Below, one piece after another: positions 1 through 6,422 of a stretch of 11,659 nucleotides of DNA. Location of the stretch: the NCBI GenBank assembly GCA_026785795.1, contig JAJAZJ010000051.1, forward strand, positions 1 to 11,659. Direction: 5' to 3'. The stretch comes from Pseudoxanthomonas sp. Its GTDB lineage: Bacteria; Pseudomonadota; Gammaproteobacteria; Xanthomonadales; Xanthomonadaceae. The position numbers and the translations under genes were made by a program. Each line of letters opens with the position of its first letter. Position 1 is the first letter of the stretch. The notes beneath the pieces are model-generated. The model was not told the origin of the DNA. It was given only the letters and a program-made list of their open reading frames with translations, and searched no databases.

Positions 1-198
1 ACGCACCAGGTCGTCGAAATATTCCAGATCGGCGATCTCGTGCGCCTGCTCATGGGCGAACTGGGCGATCACCTGCCCTGCCTCGCCGCCGGACATCTGC
101 CAGGCATAGATGGCCTGCAGCGCGCGGCGCCGGGCGCGCGCGCGGGCGATCGGATCCACGCCGTCGCGGCGACCCTCCTTGCGGTACGGACGGCTCAT
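1..198 (-). CDS. nusB: Transcription antitermination factor NusB, N-terminal part (cut by window edge)
   Basis: The first 66 codons are present; the gene continues beyond position 1. The translation starts [13 protein letters not shown], followed by an arginine-rich stretch ([17 protein letters not shown], about residues 18-34) and [15 protein letters not shown], matching the N-terminal helical region of NusB. NusB binds boxA RNA together with S10 (NusE) and supports antitermination on rRNA operons. The start is set by the ATGA overlap with the end of ribH (ribH stop at 197-195, nusB ATG at 198-196) and a GGAG about 8 nt upstream inside ribH. ribH-nusB adjacency is common in proteobacteria. 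Identity is secure; the C-terminal half cannot be judged. Confidence 0.93.
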   Translation of the reverse strand, partial: MSRPYRKEGRRDGVDPIARARARRRALQAIYAWQMSGGEAGQVIAQFAHEQAHEIADLEYFDDLVR

Positions 199-662
199 GC
201 AAGCAGCTCCAGCAGGTGGGCCATCTCGATGGCGGCCAGCGCCGTTTCCTCGCCCTTGTTGCCATGGCTGCCGCCGGCACGGGCCTCGGCGTCCTCGATG
301 TGTTCCACCGCCAGCACGCCGTTCAGTACCGGAATCCTGAAATCCAGCGCCACCCGCATCAGCCCGTTGGCGCAGCCATCGGCCACGTGTTCGTAGTGGC
401 GCGTGTCGCCACGGATCACGCAGCCCAGCGCAATGATGGCCACATGCTGCCCGCCGGCGGCGACCCGCGCCGCGGCCACCGGGATTTCCCACGACCCGGG
501 CACGCGGATCACGTCAAGCGCGTCCTCGGCCACGCCGTTGCCGGCGAAGGTCTGGCGTGCAGCGGTCACCAGCGCATCGGTGATGCGCGAGTTCCAGCGG
601 CTGGCGATGATTGCGAAGCGCGCAGACCCGGGGACGCGCAGCTCACCTTCAAAATAGGGCAT
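195..662 (-). CDS. ribH: 6,7-dimethyl-8-ribityllumazine synthase
   Basis: A 155-residue protein of normal length for the family. It condenses 5-amino-6-ribitylamino-uracil with 3,4-dihydroxy-2-butanone 4-phosphate to give ribityllumazine, the penultimate step of riboflavin synthesis, in the cytoplasm as a multimeric shell or pentamer. Visible motifs are [11 protein letters not shown] (21-31), [11 protein letters not shown] (54-64), the active-site stretch [11 protein letters not shown] with the expected catalytic His at 89, and [10 protein letters not shown] (128-137) with the phosphate-binding Arg 128. The ATG at 662 begins MPYFEGELR, a typical start, although no strong Shine-Dalgarno is visible in front of it. 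It lies 133 bp after ribBX and overlaps nusB by 4 bp. It should depend on the riboswitch-controlled transcript, possibly with a weak extra promoter in the 133-bp spacer. Confidence 0.97.
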   Translation of the reverse strand: MPYFEGELRVPGSARFAIIASRWNSRITDALVTAARQTFAGNGVAEDALDVIRVPGSWEIPVAAARVAAGGQHVAIIALGCVIRGDTRHYEHVADGCANGLMRVALDFRIPVLNGVLAVEHIEDAEARAGGSHGNKGEETALAAIEMAHLLELLA

Positions 663-795
663 GGAGAACAGGACCCGGACGGAGCGCGGAGTTTAGCAGG
701 CGGTGTGTGGGGCGACGCTGGCACGGGGAAACAAGACGAGTCTCGCCGGTGGTCTTGTGGCACTGGTTTCCTTCCACTTCCCAATCCCCAATCCC
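663..795 (-). other. ribBX-ribH spacer with palindrome and weak internal promoter candidate
   Basis: This 133-bp spacer is the only sizeable gap inside the riboswitch-controlled unit. It holds a perfect 7-bp inverted repeat, ACAAGAC at 731-737 and GTCTTGT at 752-758, with a 14-nt loop; on the minus strand it is followed by TTTCCCC, too C-rich for a convincing terminator. It also holds a minus-strand extended -10-like sequence TGC-TAAACT (hexamer at 695-690), without a recognisable -35 at 16-18 bp. That could give ribH-nusB a secondary promoter about 25 bp before the ribH start, but this is weak inference. Confidence 0.25.
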
Positions 796-797
796 CT
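778..797. repeat. GGGGATT-type tandem intergenic repeat touching the ribBX stop
   Basis: On the minus strand the sequence just after the ribBX stop is two tandem units of GGGGATT (CCAATCCCCAATCCCC on plus at 781-796). The last C pairs overlap the ribBX TAG stop codon (798-796). The same kind of sequence recurs between glyA and nrdR in both orientations (4830-4851 and 4897-4919), so it is a dispersed repeat of this genome rather than chance. Similar G-rich spacer repeats are, to my recollection, frequent in Xanthomonas-group genomes. Confidence 0.55.
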
Positions 798-1911
798 ACT
801 CCCCCCCTTCCGAGGTCACGTACTCCACCACTTCCAGCCCATAGCCGGCCAGGCCGATCTGCCGCCGCGGCGTGCCCAGCACGCGCAGCTTGCCCAGGCC
901 CAGGTCGGCGAGGATCTGCGCGCCTGCACCGTTGCGGCGCCACTCGGCCTGGGCACCGACCGGTGCGGAGTCGGTATCCTTCTCTGGATGGGAGCGTACG
1001 CGCTGCAGCAGGGTGTCGGCCGTGGCCGCTTCGCCCAGCAGCACCAGCGCGCCGCGCTCCTCGCGCGCAATGGCCGCCAGCACGTCACCGACCGCAGGGC
1101 CGAAATCGGGGCGACGCCAGTGCAGCGCATCGGCCAGCGGGTTCTGCACGTGCACGCGGACCAGGGTGGGAATGGCTGCATCGGCAACTCCGCGCAGCAG
1201 GGCGAAGTGCAGGCCATGGCTGAGCCGGTCACGGTAGGTATGCAGCTGGAAGTGGCCATGCTCGGTGTCGATGCTGCGCTCGTCGACGCGCTCGACGGTG
1301 TGCTCGGTGCTCAGCCGATAGCGGATCAGCGCCTCGATGGAGCCGATCTTCAGCCCGTGCTCGCGCGCGAACACCTCCAGCTGCGGACGTCGCGCCATGC
1401 TGCCGTCGGAGTTGAGTATCTCCACCAGCACGCCGGCCGGCTCCAGCCCGGCCAGCAAGGCAAGATCAGTTGCCGCTTCGGTGTGCCCGGAGCGATTGAG
1501 CACGCCGCCCGGCTGCGCGACCAAGGGAAAGATATGGCCCGGCTGGGACAGATCCCGGGGCTTCACGTCCGGGCGCACCGCAGTGCGGATGGTGTGGGCG
1601 CGGTCGTAGGCGGAAATGCCGGTGGTCACGCCCTCGGCGGCCTCGATGCTCACGGTGAAGTTGGTGTGGTGCTGGGAGGTATTGTCCTGGACCATCGGCG
1701 GCAGGCCAAGCTGGCGGCAGCGCTCGCGGGTCAGCGACAGGCAGACCAGACCCCGCGCATGGGTGACCATGAAGTTGATGTCCGACGGCTTGACCAGCTC
1801 GGCGGCCATGATCAGGTCGCCCTCGTTCTCGCGGTCCTCGTCGTCGACGATGACCACCATGCGGCCTTTGCGAATTTCTTCCAGCAGCTCGGGAACGGTG
1901 GCGAAACTCAT
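796..1911 (-). CDS. ribBX: 3,4-dihydroxy-2-butanone 4-phosphate synthase fused to degenerate GTP cyclohydrolase II-like domain (RibBX)
   Basis: A 371-residue fusion. Residues 1 to about 200 are a normal RibB domain, which converts ribulose 5-phosphate to dihydroxybutanone phosphate and formate: the acidic signature [10 protein letters not shown] is at 23-32, AYDRAHTI at 101-108, PGHIFPL at 124-130 and [14 protein letters not shown] at 142-155. The C-terminal 160 residues align with RibA ([18 protein letters not shown], LGIGxxxxL-like end), but the three zinc cysteines expected in HSEC and RCDCG are replaced by Asn 257, Pro 268 and Phe 270, so GTP cyclohydrolase II activity is not expected. 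Such RibBX fusions have been described as widespread in Proteobacteria. Automatic annotation will probably call it RibBA or RibA. The ATG at 1911 overlaps the ribE stop (ATGA) and has GGAG 7 nt upstream. A functional ribA should exist elsewhere in the genome. Confidence 0.92.
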   Translation of the reverse strand: MSFATVPELLEEIRKGRMVVIVDDEDRENEGDLIMAAELVKPSDINFMVTHARGLVCLSLTRERCRQLGLPPMVQDNTSQHHTNFTVSIEAAEGVTTGISAYDRAHTIRTAVRPDVKPRDLSQPGHIFPLVAQPGGVLNRSGHTEAATDLALLAGLEPAGVLVEILNSDGSMARRPQLEVFAREHGLKIGSIEALIRYRLSTEHTVERVDERSIDTEHGHFQLHTYRDRLSHGLHFALLRGVADAAIPTLVRVHVQNPLADALHWRRPDFGPAVGDVLAAIAREERGALVLLGEAATADTLLQRVRSHPEKDTDSAPVGAQAEWRRNGAGAQILADLGLGKLRVLGTPRRQIGLAGYGLEVVEYVTSEGGE

Positions 1912-2519
1912 GCGCCTGCTCCGGCCGCGTGGGCACCGAGCAGCCGCTCCACGTAGCGCGCCACCAGGTCGATCTCCAGGTTCACCGCAGCGCCGACCGC
2001 GGTGCCGGCGAAAGCCGTGTGCGCAATCGTGTGCGGGATCAGCGCGACCTCGAAGCCCGCCGCATCCACTTCGTTGATTGTCAGGCTGACGCCGTCCACG
2101 CAGATCGATCCCTTCTTCGCGATGTAGCGCAGCAGCGACTGCGGAGCACTGAAACGCCAGCGCTGCGCACGCGCGTCAGGGGTAATGCCCGATACCTGGC
2201 CCACGCCGTCGACGTGTCCGCTGACCAGATGGCCGCCCAGCCGGTCGGTGGGCCGCATCGCACGCTCCAGGTTGAGCATTGCACCGGGCGCAAGCGTGCC
2301 CAGGGTGGTGAGGGACAGGGTTTCGTTGGAGGCGTCGGCTTCAAAACCGTTTGCGTCGAACGCGACCACGGTGAGGCAGACGCCGTTGACCGCAATGCTC
2401 TCACCCAGCTTGACCTGCTCGAAGGGAAGGCTGCCGGCTTCGACGCGCAGGCGCGCATCGCCACCCAGCGTGCCGATGCTGGCCAGGCGGCCGACGCCTT
2501 CGATGATTCCCGTGAACAT
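1908..2519 (-). CDS. ribE: Riboflavin synthase, alpha chain
   Basis: A 203-residue protein (also named ribC in other nomenclatures) that dismutates two ribityllumazine molecules into riboflavin and the pyrimidine returned to RibH. It shows the internal duplication of two lumazine-binding barrels: [10 protein letters not shown] at 1-10, [11 protein letters not shown] at 41-51 (Ser 41 and Cys 48 at the usual active-site positions), [12 protein letters not shown] at 96-107, then the second-barrel equivalents [11 protein letters not shown] at 138-148 and LIPHTIAHT at 160-168. The frame stays open upstream to 2618, but the start at 2519 is chosen because MFTGII is the universal N-terminus and GGAGG lies 7 nt upstream (2531-2527). 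It is the first gene after the FMN riboswitch and terminator and is coupled to ribBX by ATGA. Confidence 0.97.
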   Translation of the reverse strand: MFTGIIEGVGRLASIGTLGGDARLRVEAGSLPFEQVKLGESIAVNGVCLTVVAFDANGFEADASNETLSLTTLGTLAPGAMLNLERAMRPTDRLGGHLVSGHVDGVGQVSGITPDARAQRWRFSAPQSLLRYIAKKGSICVDGVSLTINEVDAAGFEVALIPHTIAHTAFAGTAVGAAVNLEIDLVARYVERLLGAHAAGAGA

Positions 2520-2599
2520 CAGCACGCCTCCGTGGCGGAGGACACTGGCGATCTGTGCGTAGGCATGGACATGACACGTTTCCCGCGTTGACGAATGCG

Positions 2600-2618
2600 A
2601 AAAACGCCCGCAGGGCAT
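2600..2618 (-). terminator. Intrinsic terminator of the FMN riboswitch expression platform
   Basis: On the minus strand ATGCCC-TGC-GGGCGT forms a short G+C-rich hairpin (2618-2604, six pairs including one T-G) directly followed by a run of five T (2604-2600). It lies 36 nt downstream of the aptamer and about 80 nt before the ribE ATG. A second strong hairpin, GACGCGGCC with GCCGCGCGTC, occupies 2647-2624 between aptamer and terminator and may be the alternative partner. This fits transcription attenuation when FMN is bound; the folding competition is inferred. Confidence 0.65.
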
Positions 2619-2653
2619 AGGCCGACGCGCGGCCGGCGGGCCGCGTCTGGCTG

Positions 2654-2805
2654 GTCTTCTTTCATCCGGACTATGACCGTCGGCTCCGGAGTCAGACCGG
2701 ATCTGCTGACCCTTCCGGGTAATGGAAGGCGCTCGCGGGCTTGTCGCAGGCGCTGTGGAGCCGGTGACCTACCGCCGGTGGGGAGTTGCACCCCGCCCTG
2801 AAGAC
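2654..2805 (-). ncRNA. FMN riboswitch (RFN element)
   Basis: The minus strand carries the near-complete RFN consensus: P1 5' strand GTCTTC (2805-2800) followed by AGGGCGGGGTGCAACTCC, then CCACCGGCGGTAGGTCA, AGCCCGCGAGCGC, GGTCAGCAGATCCGGT, CTCCGGAGCCGACGGT, ATAGTCCGGATGAAAG and the closing P1 strand GAAGAC (2659-2654). P1 is a perfect 6-bp helix and all conserved junction segments of the six-stem aptamer are recognisable. It senses FMN and should switch off the downstream ribE-ribBX-ribH unit. It sits after ribD, so ribD is not downstream of this switch and would respond only if expressed from a different controlled transcript. Confidence 0.96.
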
Positions 2806-2836
2806 GTTATGTGTGTACCGGCAAGCCGATGAGTGG

Positions 2837-2864
2837 ATTCTACCACTGGGGTGTGGCGCCGAAA
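2837..2864 (-). promoter_or_regulatory. Candidate sigma70 promoter of the ribE operon
   Basis: On the minus strand TAGAAT (2842-2837, five of six matches to TATAAT) lies about 32 nt before the riboswitch P1 helix, a sensible place for a transcription start near 2830. The sequence 16 bp upstream, TTTCGG (2864-2859), is only a weak -35. The location is the best support; the hexamers alone are not decisive. Confidence 0.4.
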
Positions 2865-2906
2865 TCCAAACGCAGCGTTCCGCACCTCTCCCGTGGGGCA
2901 CCTCAC

Positions 2907-3001
2907 GTAGGAGCGCCCTTTATGCCCCCGGGTACATGGGCGCGAGCTCTTGATCCATGCGCGCGACGCCAGAAAAGCTCGCGCCCATGGGGCGCTCCTG
3001 C
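2907..3001. repeat. Inverted pair of GTAG-type REP palindromes, copy 1
   Basis: A GTAGGAGCGCCC unit (2907-2918) reads into GGGCGCGAGCT (2938-2948) with a 19-nt internal segment; 25 bp further on comes AGCTCGCGCCC followed by GGGGCGCTCCTGC (2976-3001), which is the same unit in opposite orientation. Together they make a composite inverted repeat of about 95 bp between ribD and the ribE promoter. A second, clearly homologous copy is at 8126-8211. GTAG-headed REPs of this kind are known in Stenotrophomonas and relatives, usually mobilised by a REP-associated tyrosine transposase, which is not in this window. Roles in 3'-end formation or mRNA stability of ribD are possible. Confidence 0.75.
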
Positions 3002-3026
3002 GACAGCCTCTGGCACAGGTGCTGGA

Positions 3027-4127
3027 TCAGCGGCCAGCGCGGGCCGGGCGCAGCAGCAGGCGCTGGTCCTGGCCGATCACACGTGTGTCCACTACCTCCA
3101 GCTGCAGCCGCTGTACCATCGCGTCGATGCCCAGCCCTGCGAACAGCGGGCGCGCACCTTCGCCCAGCAGCACCGGTGCTACATACAGCAGCAGCTCGTC
3201 GCACAGGCCGGCGGCCAGAAAGGCGCCCGCGAGCGTGGCCCCGGCTTCCACCTGCACTTCATTGATCCCGCGTGCGGCCAGCAGGGCGAGGACGGCATGC
3301 AGGTCGAAGCGCCCCTGCCTGACCGGTGCCGCTTCACGCTGCAGCTCCAGGTCGCGCGGCGGCTTGGCGTCGGCTGCGTGCAGGTACAGGGTGGGCGCCG
3401 GGCCCTGGCGCACCTTGCCGCGCGCCACCGTGGCCAGCCCCGGATCCAGCACCACGCGCAGCGGCGGCACGAAGGGCGTGTCGTCGCCCAGGCGCACGGT
3501 CAGGGACGGATCGTCGATCAGCACGGTATTGGCCCCGGTCAGCAGCGCGCCGGCACGCGCGCGCCAGCGGTGCGCGTCGTGTCGCGAGGCCTCGCCGGTG
3601 ATCCATTTCGATTCGCCGCTGGCCATCGCGGTGCGCCCGTCCAGGCTGGTACCAAGTTTGATGCGTACCCACGGGCGCCCACGCTGGACCCGCGACAGGA
3701 ATCCGCGATTGAGTTCGCGCGCCTGCGCCTCCATCAGCCCGGACGCCACGCCCATGCCGGCGGCGCGCAGCTTGTCGAACCCCGCGCCGTCCACCTGCGG
3801 AAATGGGTCCCCCATCGCCGCCACCACGCGGGCGATGCCCGCAGCAGCCAGGGCATCGGCGCATGGCCCGGTGCGGCCGATGTGCGCGCACGGCTCCAGG
3901 GTGACGTAGGCCGTGGCGCCAACTGCACGGTCGCCTGCGGCCTGCAGGGCGAGCACTTCGGCATGGCCCTCGCCGGCACGCTGGTGGAAGCCCTCGCCGA
4001 CCACTTCATCCCCATGCGCAATCACGCAGCCGACCATCGGATTCGGCCTGGTGGTGTAGGCGCCGCGTTCGGCCAGGCGCAGGGCGCGGGCCATCAGCAG
4101 GTGATCGGTGGCGGTGAATGCGGTCAT
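3027..4127 (-). CDS. ribD: Bifunctional diaminohydroxyphosphoribosylaminopyrimidine deaminase / 5-amino-6-(5-phosphoribosylamino)uracil reductase
   Basis: A 366-residue protein, normal length for full bifunctional RibD. The N-terminal deaminase half (about 1-145) carries RPNPMVGCVI (27-36), the zinc ligand and catalytic pair in GHAEV (His 55, Glu 57) and PCAHIGRTGPC (Cys 80, Cys 89). The reductase half (about 149-366) begins RPWVRIKLGTSLDGR and includes SKWITG, the NADPH-domain LLTGANTVLIDDP and VQVEAGATLAGAF. It performs the second and third steps from GTP toward riboflavin. It lies 168 bp downstream of nrdR and 507 bp upstream of ribE, the latter gap holding REPs, promoter candidate, riboswitch and terminator. 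Thus it is transcribed apart from, or upstream of, the FMN-switched unit. The ATG at 4127 is the natural start. Confidence 0.97.
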   Translation of the reverse strand: MTAFTATDHLLMARALRLAERGAYTTRPNPMVGCVIAHGDEVVGEGFHQRAGEGHAEVLALQAAGDRAVGATAYVTLEPCAHIGRTGPCADALAAAGIARVVAAMGDPFPQVDGAGFDKLRAAGMGVASGLMEAQARELNRGFLSRVQRGRPWVRIKLGTSLDGRTAMASGESKWITGEASRHDAHRWRARAGALLTGANTVLIDDPSLTVRLGDDTPFVPPLRVVLDPGLATVARGKVRQGPAPTLYLHAADAKPPRDLELQREAAPVRQGRFDLHAVLALLAARGINEVQVEAGATLAGAFLAAGLCDELLLYVAPVLLGEGARPLFAGLGIDAMVQRLQLEVVDTRVIGQDQRLLLRPARAGR

Positions 4128-4146
4128 GCAGGTTCGGCCGTTGAGT

Positions 4147-4179
4147 CCCTCACCATCGGGAGAGGGGTTGGGGTGAGGG
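4147..4179. repeat. CCCTCACC / GGTGAGGG palindromic spacer repeat
   Basis: CCCTCACC at 4147-4154 and GGTGAGGG at 4172-4179 form a perfect 8-bp inverted repeat with a CCATCGGGAGAGGGGTTGG-like interior. It resembles the CCCTCACCCC-AACCCCTCTCCC intergenic repeats common in xanthomonads and pseudomonads, here degenerated. It lies 20 bp upstream of the ribD start on the minus strand and so will be in the ribD 5' leader if transcription comes from nrdR. Confidence 0.5.
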
Positions 4180-4224
4180 TCCGGAGGAACTGGCGGGGTG
4201 TCCTTGCCAGTAATTCCGCCGGAC
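4179..4224. repeat. Imperfect hairpin in the nrdR-ribD spacer
   Basis: GTCCGG (4179-4184), GGAA (4186-4189) and CTGGC (4190-4194) pair with GCCAG (4206-4210), TTCC (4214-4217) and CCGGAC (4219-4224), giving 15 pairs with one A-G mismatch and a 3-nt bulge. No T run follows on either strand, so it is not a classical intrinsic terminator. It may shape the 3' end of nrdR mRNA or the leader of ribD. Confidence 0.45.
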
Positions 4225-4295
4225 CCGCATCCGCCCCTCGGGCACCTTCTCAGCCGTGCACACCCTTCGGGCGCCGGAGGCAGAAGGAAAAATGA

Positions 4296-4820
4296 TCAGC
4301 GCTTCTTGTGCTTGTCGATCGGCACCACGTCGGCGCCCAGCAGCGGCAGCTGGCCGCTGGCGGTGGGCAGGTCGCGTTCGAGTTTCTCGATCTCCTCGCG
4401 GAAATCGGCCACGTCCTCGAAGCTGCGGTAGACGGAGGCGAAGCGGACGTAACCCACGTGGTCCAGCTTGCGCAGCTCGCTCATCACGAACTCGCCGATC
4501 CGGCGGGAGGCCAGCTCGCGCTCGCCGCTCATACGGATCTGATGCACCACCGCGCGCACCGAGGACTCGATCTGCTCTTCGGACACGGGCCGCTTCTGCA
4601 GCGCGCGATCAAAGCCAAGGCGCAGCTTGCGCGCATCGAAACTGTCGCGGCGCCCGTCACTCTTGATCACCGTGGGCAGCTTTATTTCTATGTTCTCCAG
4701 CGTGCTGAAGCGCTCGCCGCAGGCCTCGCACTCGCGCCGGCGGCGGATGGTCGTGCCGTCCTCGGAAACCCGTGAGTCGATCACGCGGGTGTCGGTGTGC
4801 TGGCAGAAAGGGCAATGCAT
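4296..4820 (-). CDS. nrdR: Transcriptional repressor NrdR (ATP-cone, zinc ribbon)
   Basis: A 174-residue protein. The N-terminal zinc ribbon begins [17 protein letters not shown] with ligands Cys 3, Cys 6, Cys 31 and Cys 34, and the [13 protein letters not shown] stretch is intact. The ATP-cone domain follows (about 49-139: [23 protein letters not shown] region through [14 protein letters not shown]). NrdR senses ATP/dATP and represses ribonucleotide reductase operons through NrdR boxes; no such operon is in the window. The C-terminus ends in a short basic tail DKHKKR. The gene lies between glyA and ribD, as in related genomes, and the E. coli order nrdR-ribD-ribH-nusB shares the same neighbourhood. 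No strong Shine-Dalgarno precedes the ATG, but the start is fixed by the zinc ribbon. Confidence 0.97.
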   Translation of the reverse strand: MHCPFCQHTDTRVIDSRVSEDGTTIRRRRECEACGERFSTLENIEIKLPTVIKSDGRRDSFDARKLRLGFDRALQKRPVSEEQIESSVRAVVHQIRMSGERELASRRIGEFVMSELRKLDHVGYVRFASVYRSFEDVADFREEIEKLERDLPTASGQLPLLGADVVPIDKHKKR

Positions 4821-4829
4821 CAGACGACC

Positions 4830-4919
4830 GGGAATGGGGATCGGGGAATGGAGGATAGGGACGGCAACGCGCGCGCCTGGCTGGCCGTGGCATGTGCCAA
4901 TCCCGAATCCCCAATCACC
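4830..4919. repeat. Inverted pair of GGGGATT-type repeats in the glyA-nrdR spacer
   Basis: On plus, a G-rich arm GGGAATGGGGATCGGGGAAT starts at 4830 and a C-rich arm CCAATCCCGAATCCCCAATC starts at 4897. The arms are imperfect reverse complements of each other and separated by about 45 bp, so the transcript from glyA into nrdR could form a long stem. The unit is the same family as the repeat at 778-797. Together they fill almost the whole 111-bp spacer between the glyA stop and nrdR start. Confidence 0.6.
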
Positions 4920-4931
4920 AAGTTCGGCTCC

Positions 4932-6185
4932 TCAGCCATACACCGGGAACTGCGCGCACTGCCTGGTCACGTTCTCACGCACACCGGCGATGACGTTCTC
5001 ATCAGCAGGATTGTCCAGCACATCGCAGATCCAGTTGGCCAGGGCCACGCACTGCGGCTCCAGGTAGCCGCGCGTGGTCACTGCCGGCGTGCCCAGGCGC
5101 AGGCCCGAGGTCACGAAGGGTGAGCGCGGATCGCCCGGCACCGCGTTCTTGTTGGCGGTGATGTGGGCCCTGCCCAGCACGGCTTCCGCATCCTTGCCGC
5201 TGACGTCCCTGCCGATCAGGTCGACCAGCATCAGGTGGTTTTCGGTGCCGCCGGACACGATCTTGTAGCCGCGCGACATGATGGTGTTGGCCATCGCCTG
5301 GGCGTTCCTGATCACCTGTGCCTGGTAGGCCTTGAACTCCGGCTCCAGCGCTTCCTTGAAGGCGACCGCCTTGGCCGCGATCACGTGCATCAGCGGCCCG
5401 CCCTGGATGCCCGGGAAGACCAGGCTCTGCAGTTTCTTCTCGACGTCCTCGCCCGCGCCCTTGGCGATGATGATGCCGCCGCGCGGGCCGCGCAGGGTCT
5501 TGTGCGTGGTCGAGGTGATCACGTGCGCGTGGTCGATGGGGCTGGGATACACCCCCGCCGCGACCAGACCGGCCACATGGGCCATGTCGACGAAGAAGAT
5601 CGCGCCCACTTTGTCGGCGATGGCGCGCATGCGCGCCCAGTCGACCACCTGCGAATACGCACTGAAGCCACCGATCAGCATCTTGGGCCTGTGCTCCAGC
5701 GCCAGACGCTCGATTTCCTCGTAGTCCATCAGGCCGTGCTGGTTGACGCCGTACTGGACCGCGCTGTACAGCTTGCCGGACATATTGACCTTGGCGCCAT
5801 GGGTCAAATGGCCACCATGGGCCAGGGACATGCCCAGGATGGTGTCGCCCGGCTGCAGCAGGGCCAGGAACACGGCCTGGTTGGCCTGCGAACCCGAATG
5901 CGGCTGCACGTTGGCATAGTCGGCGCCAAACAGCTGCTTGACCCGCTCGATGGCCAGGCGCTCGGCAATGTCCACGTACTCGCAGCCGCCGTAGTAGCGC
6001 TTGCCGGGATAGCCTTCGGCATATTTGTTGGTCAGCTGGCTGCCCTGGGCCTCCATCACCCGCGCACTGCAGTAGTTTTCCGACGCGATCAGCTCGACGT
6101 GGTCTTCCTGGCGGCGGTTCTCGGACGCGATGGCCGCGGCCAGTTCTGGGTCGTAGCCTTCGATGCGGGCGCTGCGCGGGAACAT
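4932..6185 (-). CDS. glyA: Serine hydroxymethyltransferase
   Basis: A 417-residue protein, the standard length for bacterial GlyA. This PLP enzyme interconverts serine and glycine and makes 5,10-methylene-tetrahydrofolate in the cytosol. Visible are ELIASENY (31-38), [15 protein letters not shown] (53-67), [10 protein letters not shown] (96-105), VDMAHVAGL (199-207) and the PLP-lysine motif [13 protein letters not shown] with Lys 229. The frame stays open upstream to 6299, but the ATG at 6185 is chosen because [19 protein letters not shown] gives the family length and GGAG lies 5 nt upstream (6194-6191). It heads the minus-strand cluster, divergent from ettA, with a structured upstream region at 6207-6274. 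Confidence 0.98.
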   Translation of the reverse strand: MFPRSARIEGYDPELAAAIASENRRQEDHVELIASENYCSARVMEAQGSQLTNKYAEGYPGKRYYGGCEYVDIAERLAIERVKQLFGADYANVQPHSGSQANQAVFLALLQPGDTILGMSLAHGGHLTHGAKVNMSGKLYSAVQYGVNQHGLMDYEEIERLALEHRPKMLIGGFSAYSQVVDWARMRAIADKVGAIFFVDMAHVAGLVAAGVYPSPIDHAHVITSTTHKTLRGPRGGIIIAKGAGEDVEKKLQSLVFPGIQGGPLMHVIAAKAVAFKEALEPEFKAYQAQVIRNAQAMANTIMSRGYKIVSGGTENHLMLVDLIGRDVSGKDAEAVLGRAHITANKNAVPGDPRSPFVTSGLRLGTPAVTTRGYLEPQCVALANWICDVLDNPADENVIAGVRENVTRQCAQFPVYG

Positions 6186-6206
6186 TGTCACTCCGGGGTT
6201 GTAAAC

Positions 6207-6274
6207 GGGACTGGGGAACCGATATGGGATTGTAGCGGTTCCAGTCCCGGGCATCCTCGGGACCCTGGAACCGC
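6207..6274. promoter_or_regulatory. Three-segment alternative hairpin or operator region upstream of glyA
   Basis: Three segments are mutually related. Segment A (6207-6221, GGGACTGGGGAACCG) can pair with B (6236-6248, CGGTTCCAGTCCC) over 13 bp with a 2-nt bulge. B extended (6235-6249) can instead pair with C (6258-6274, CGGGACCCTGGAACCGC) over 15 bp with a 2-nt bulge. The two structures exclude each other. On the minus strand a good -10 box TACAAT sits at 6234-6229 between A and B. If that is the glyA promoter, the B:C palindrome lies over its -10 to -50 region as an operator; if transcription starts further upstream, the leader could switch between hairpins before the glyA ribosome site. 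Confidence 0.5.
6229..6234 (-). promoter_or_regulatory. Candidate -10 box for glyA
   Basis: TACAAT on the minus strand matches the sigma70 -10 consensus at five of six positions and lies 43 bp before the glyA ATG. No good -35 is seen 16-18 bp upstream; that stretch is taken by the palindrome at 6235-6274, which would suit activator-dependent or repressible expression. Confidence 0.35.
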
Positions 6275-6337
6275 CCCCTGTCGCGACTTGAAACGCCATT
6301 GGCGGCTGGCGATTCGCACCCCACCCCCGATATCCGC

Positions 6338-6343
6338 GATAAT
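6338..6343 (+). promoter_or_regulatory. Candidate -10 box for ettA
   Basis: GATAAT on the plus strand (five of six consensus matches) lies 79 bp before the ettA ATG, in the divergent glyA/ettA spacer. The -35 position has no consensus hexamer, so support is limited to the -10 match and the location. Confidence 0.3.
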
Positions 6344-6422
6344 TGCCCCCATCCTGATTTCCACTTCGCGACCCCTGCCCTGCGCAGGCCGTCGCCAGCC
6401 CGTCTGCGGAGCTTCAAACCCC

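Noticed and set aside
703..1956. A 417-residue plus-strand open frame
   Set aside because: It is fully antisense to ribBX, which has an unmistakable product; the composition is a mirror of that gene's codon bias and no domain is recognisable.
2520..2618. A 33-residue N-terminal extension of ribE to the ATG at 2618
   Set aside because: It would start inside the riboswitch terminator hairpin; MFTGII at 2519 is the conserved N-terminus and has a GGAGG ribosome site.
2811..4295. A 494-residue plus-strand open frame
   Set aside because: It is antisense to ribD and crosses the REP region; there is no recognisable motif and no ribosome site.
4284..4300. T-run next to the nrdR stop (TCATTTTTCC on minus), considered as an intrinsic terminator
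   Set aside because: No G+C-rich hairpin precedes the T run; the sequence before it is nrdR coding sequence.
6186..6299. A 38-residue N-terminal extension of glyA
   Set aside because: It covers the hairpin region with non-conserved sequence; the start at 6185 gives the standard 417-residue enzyme with Lys 229 at the usual number.
5163..6422. A plus-strand frame open for 1.26 kb in front of ettA, giving a 974-residue fused protein
   Set aside because: The upstream part is antisense to glyA, has low-complexity His/Gln/Arg-rich composition typical of a high-GC shadow frame, and EttA has a clear family start at 6423 with full normal length.
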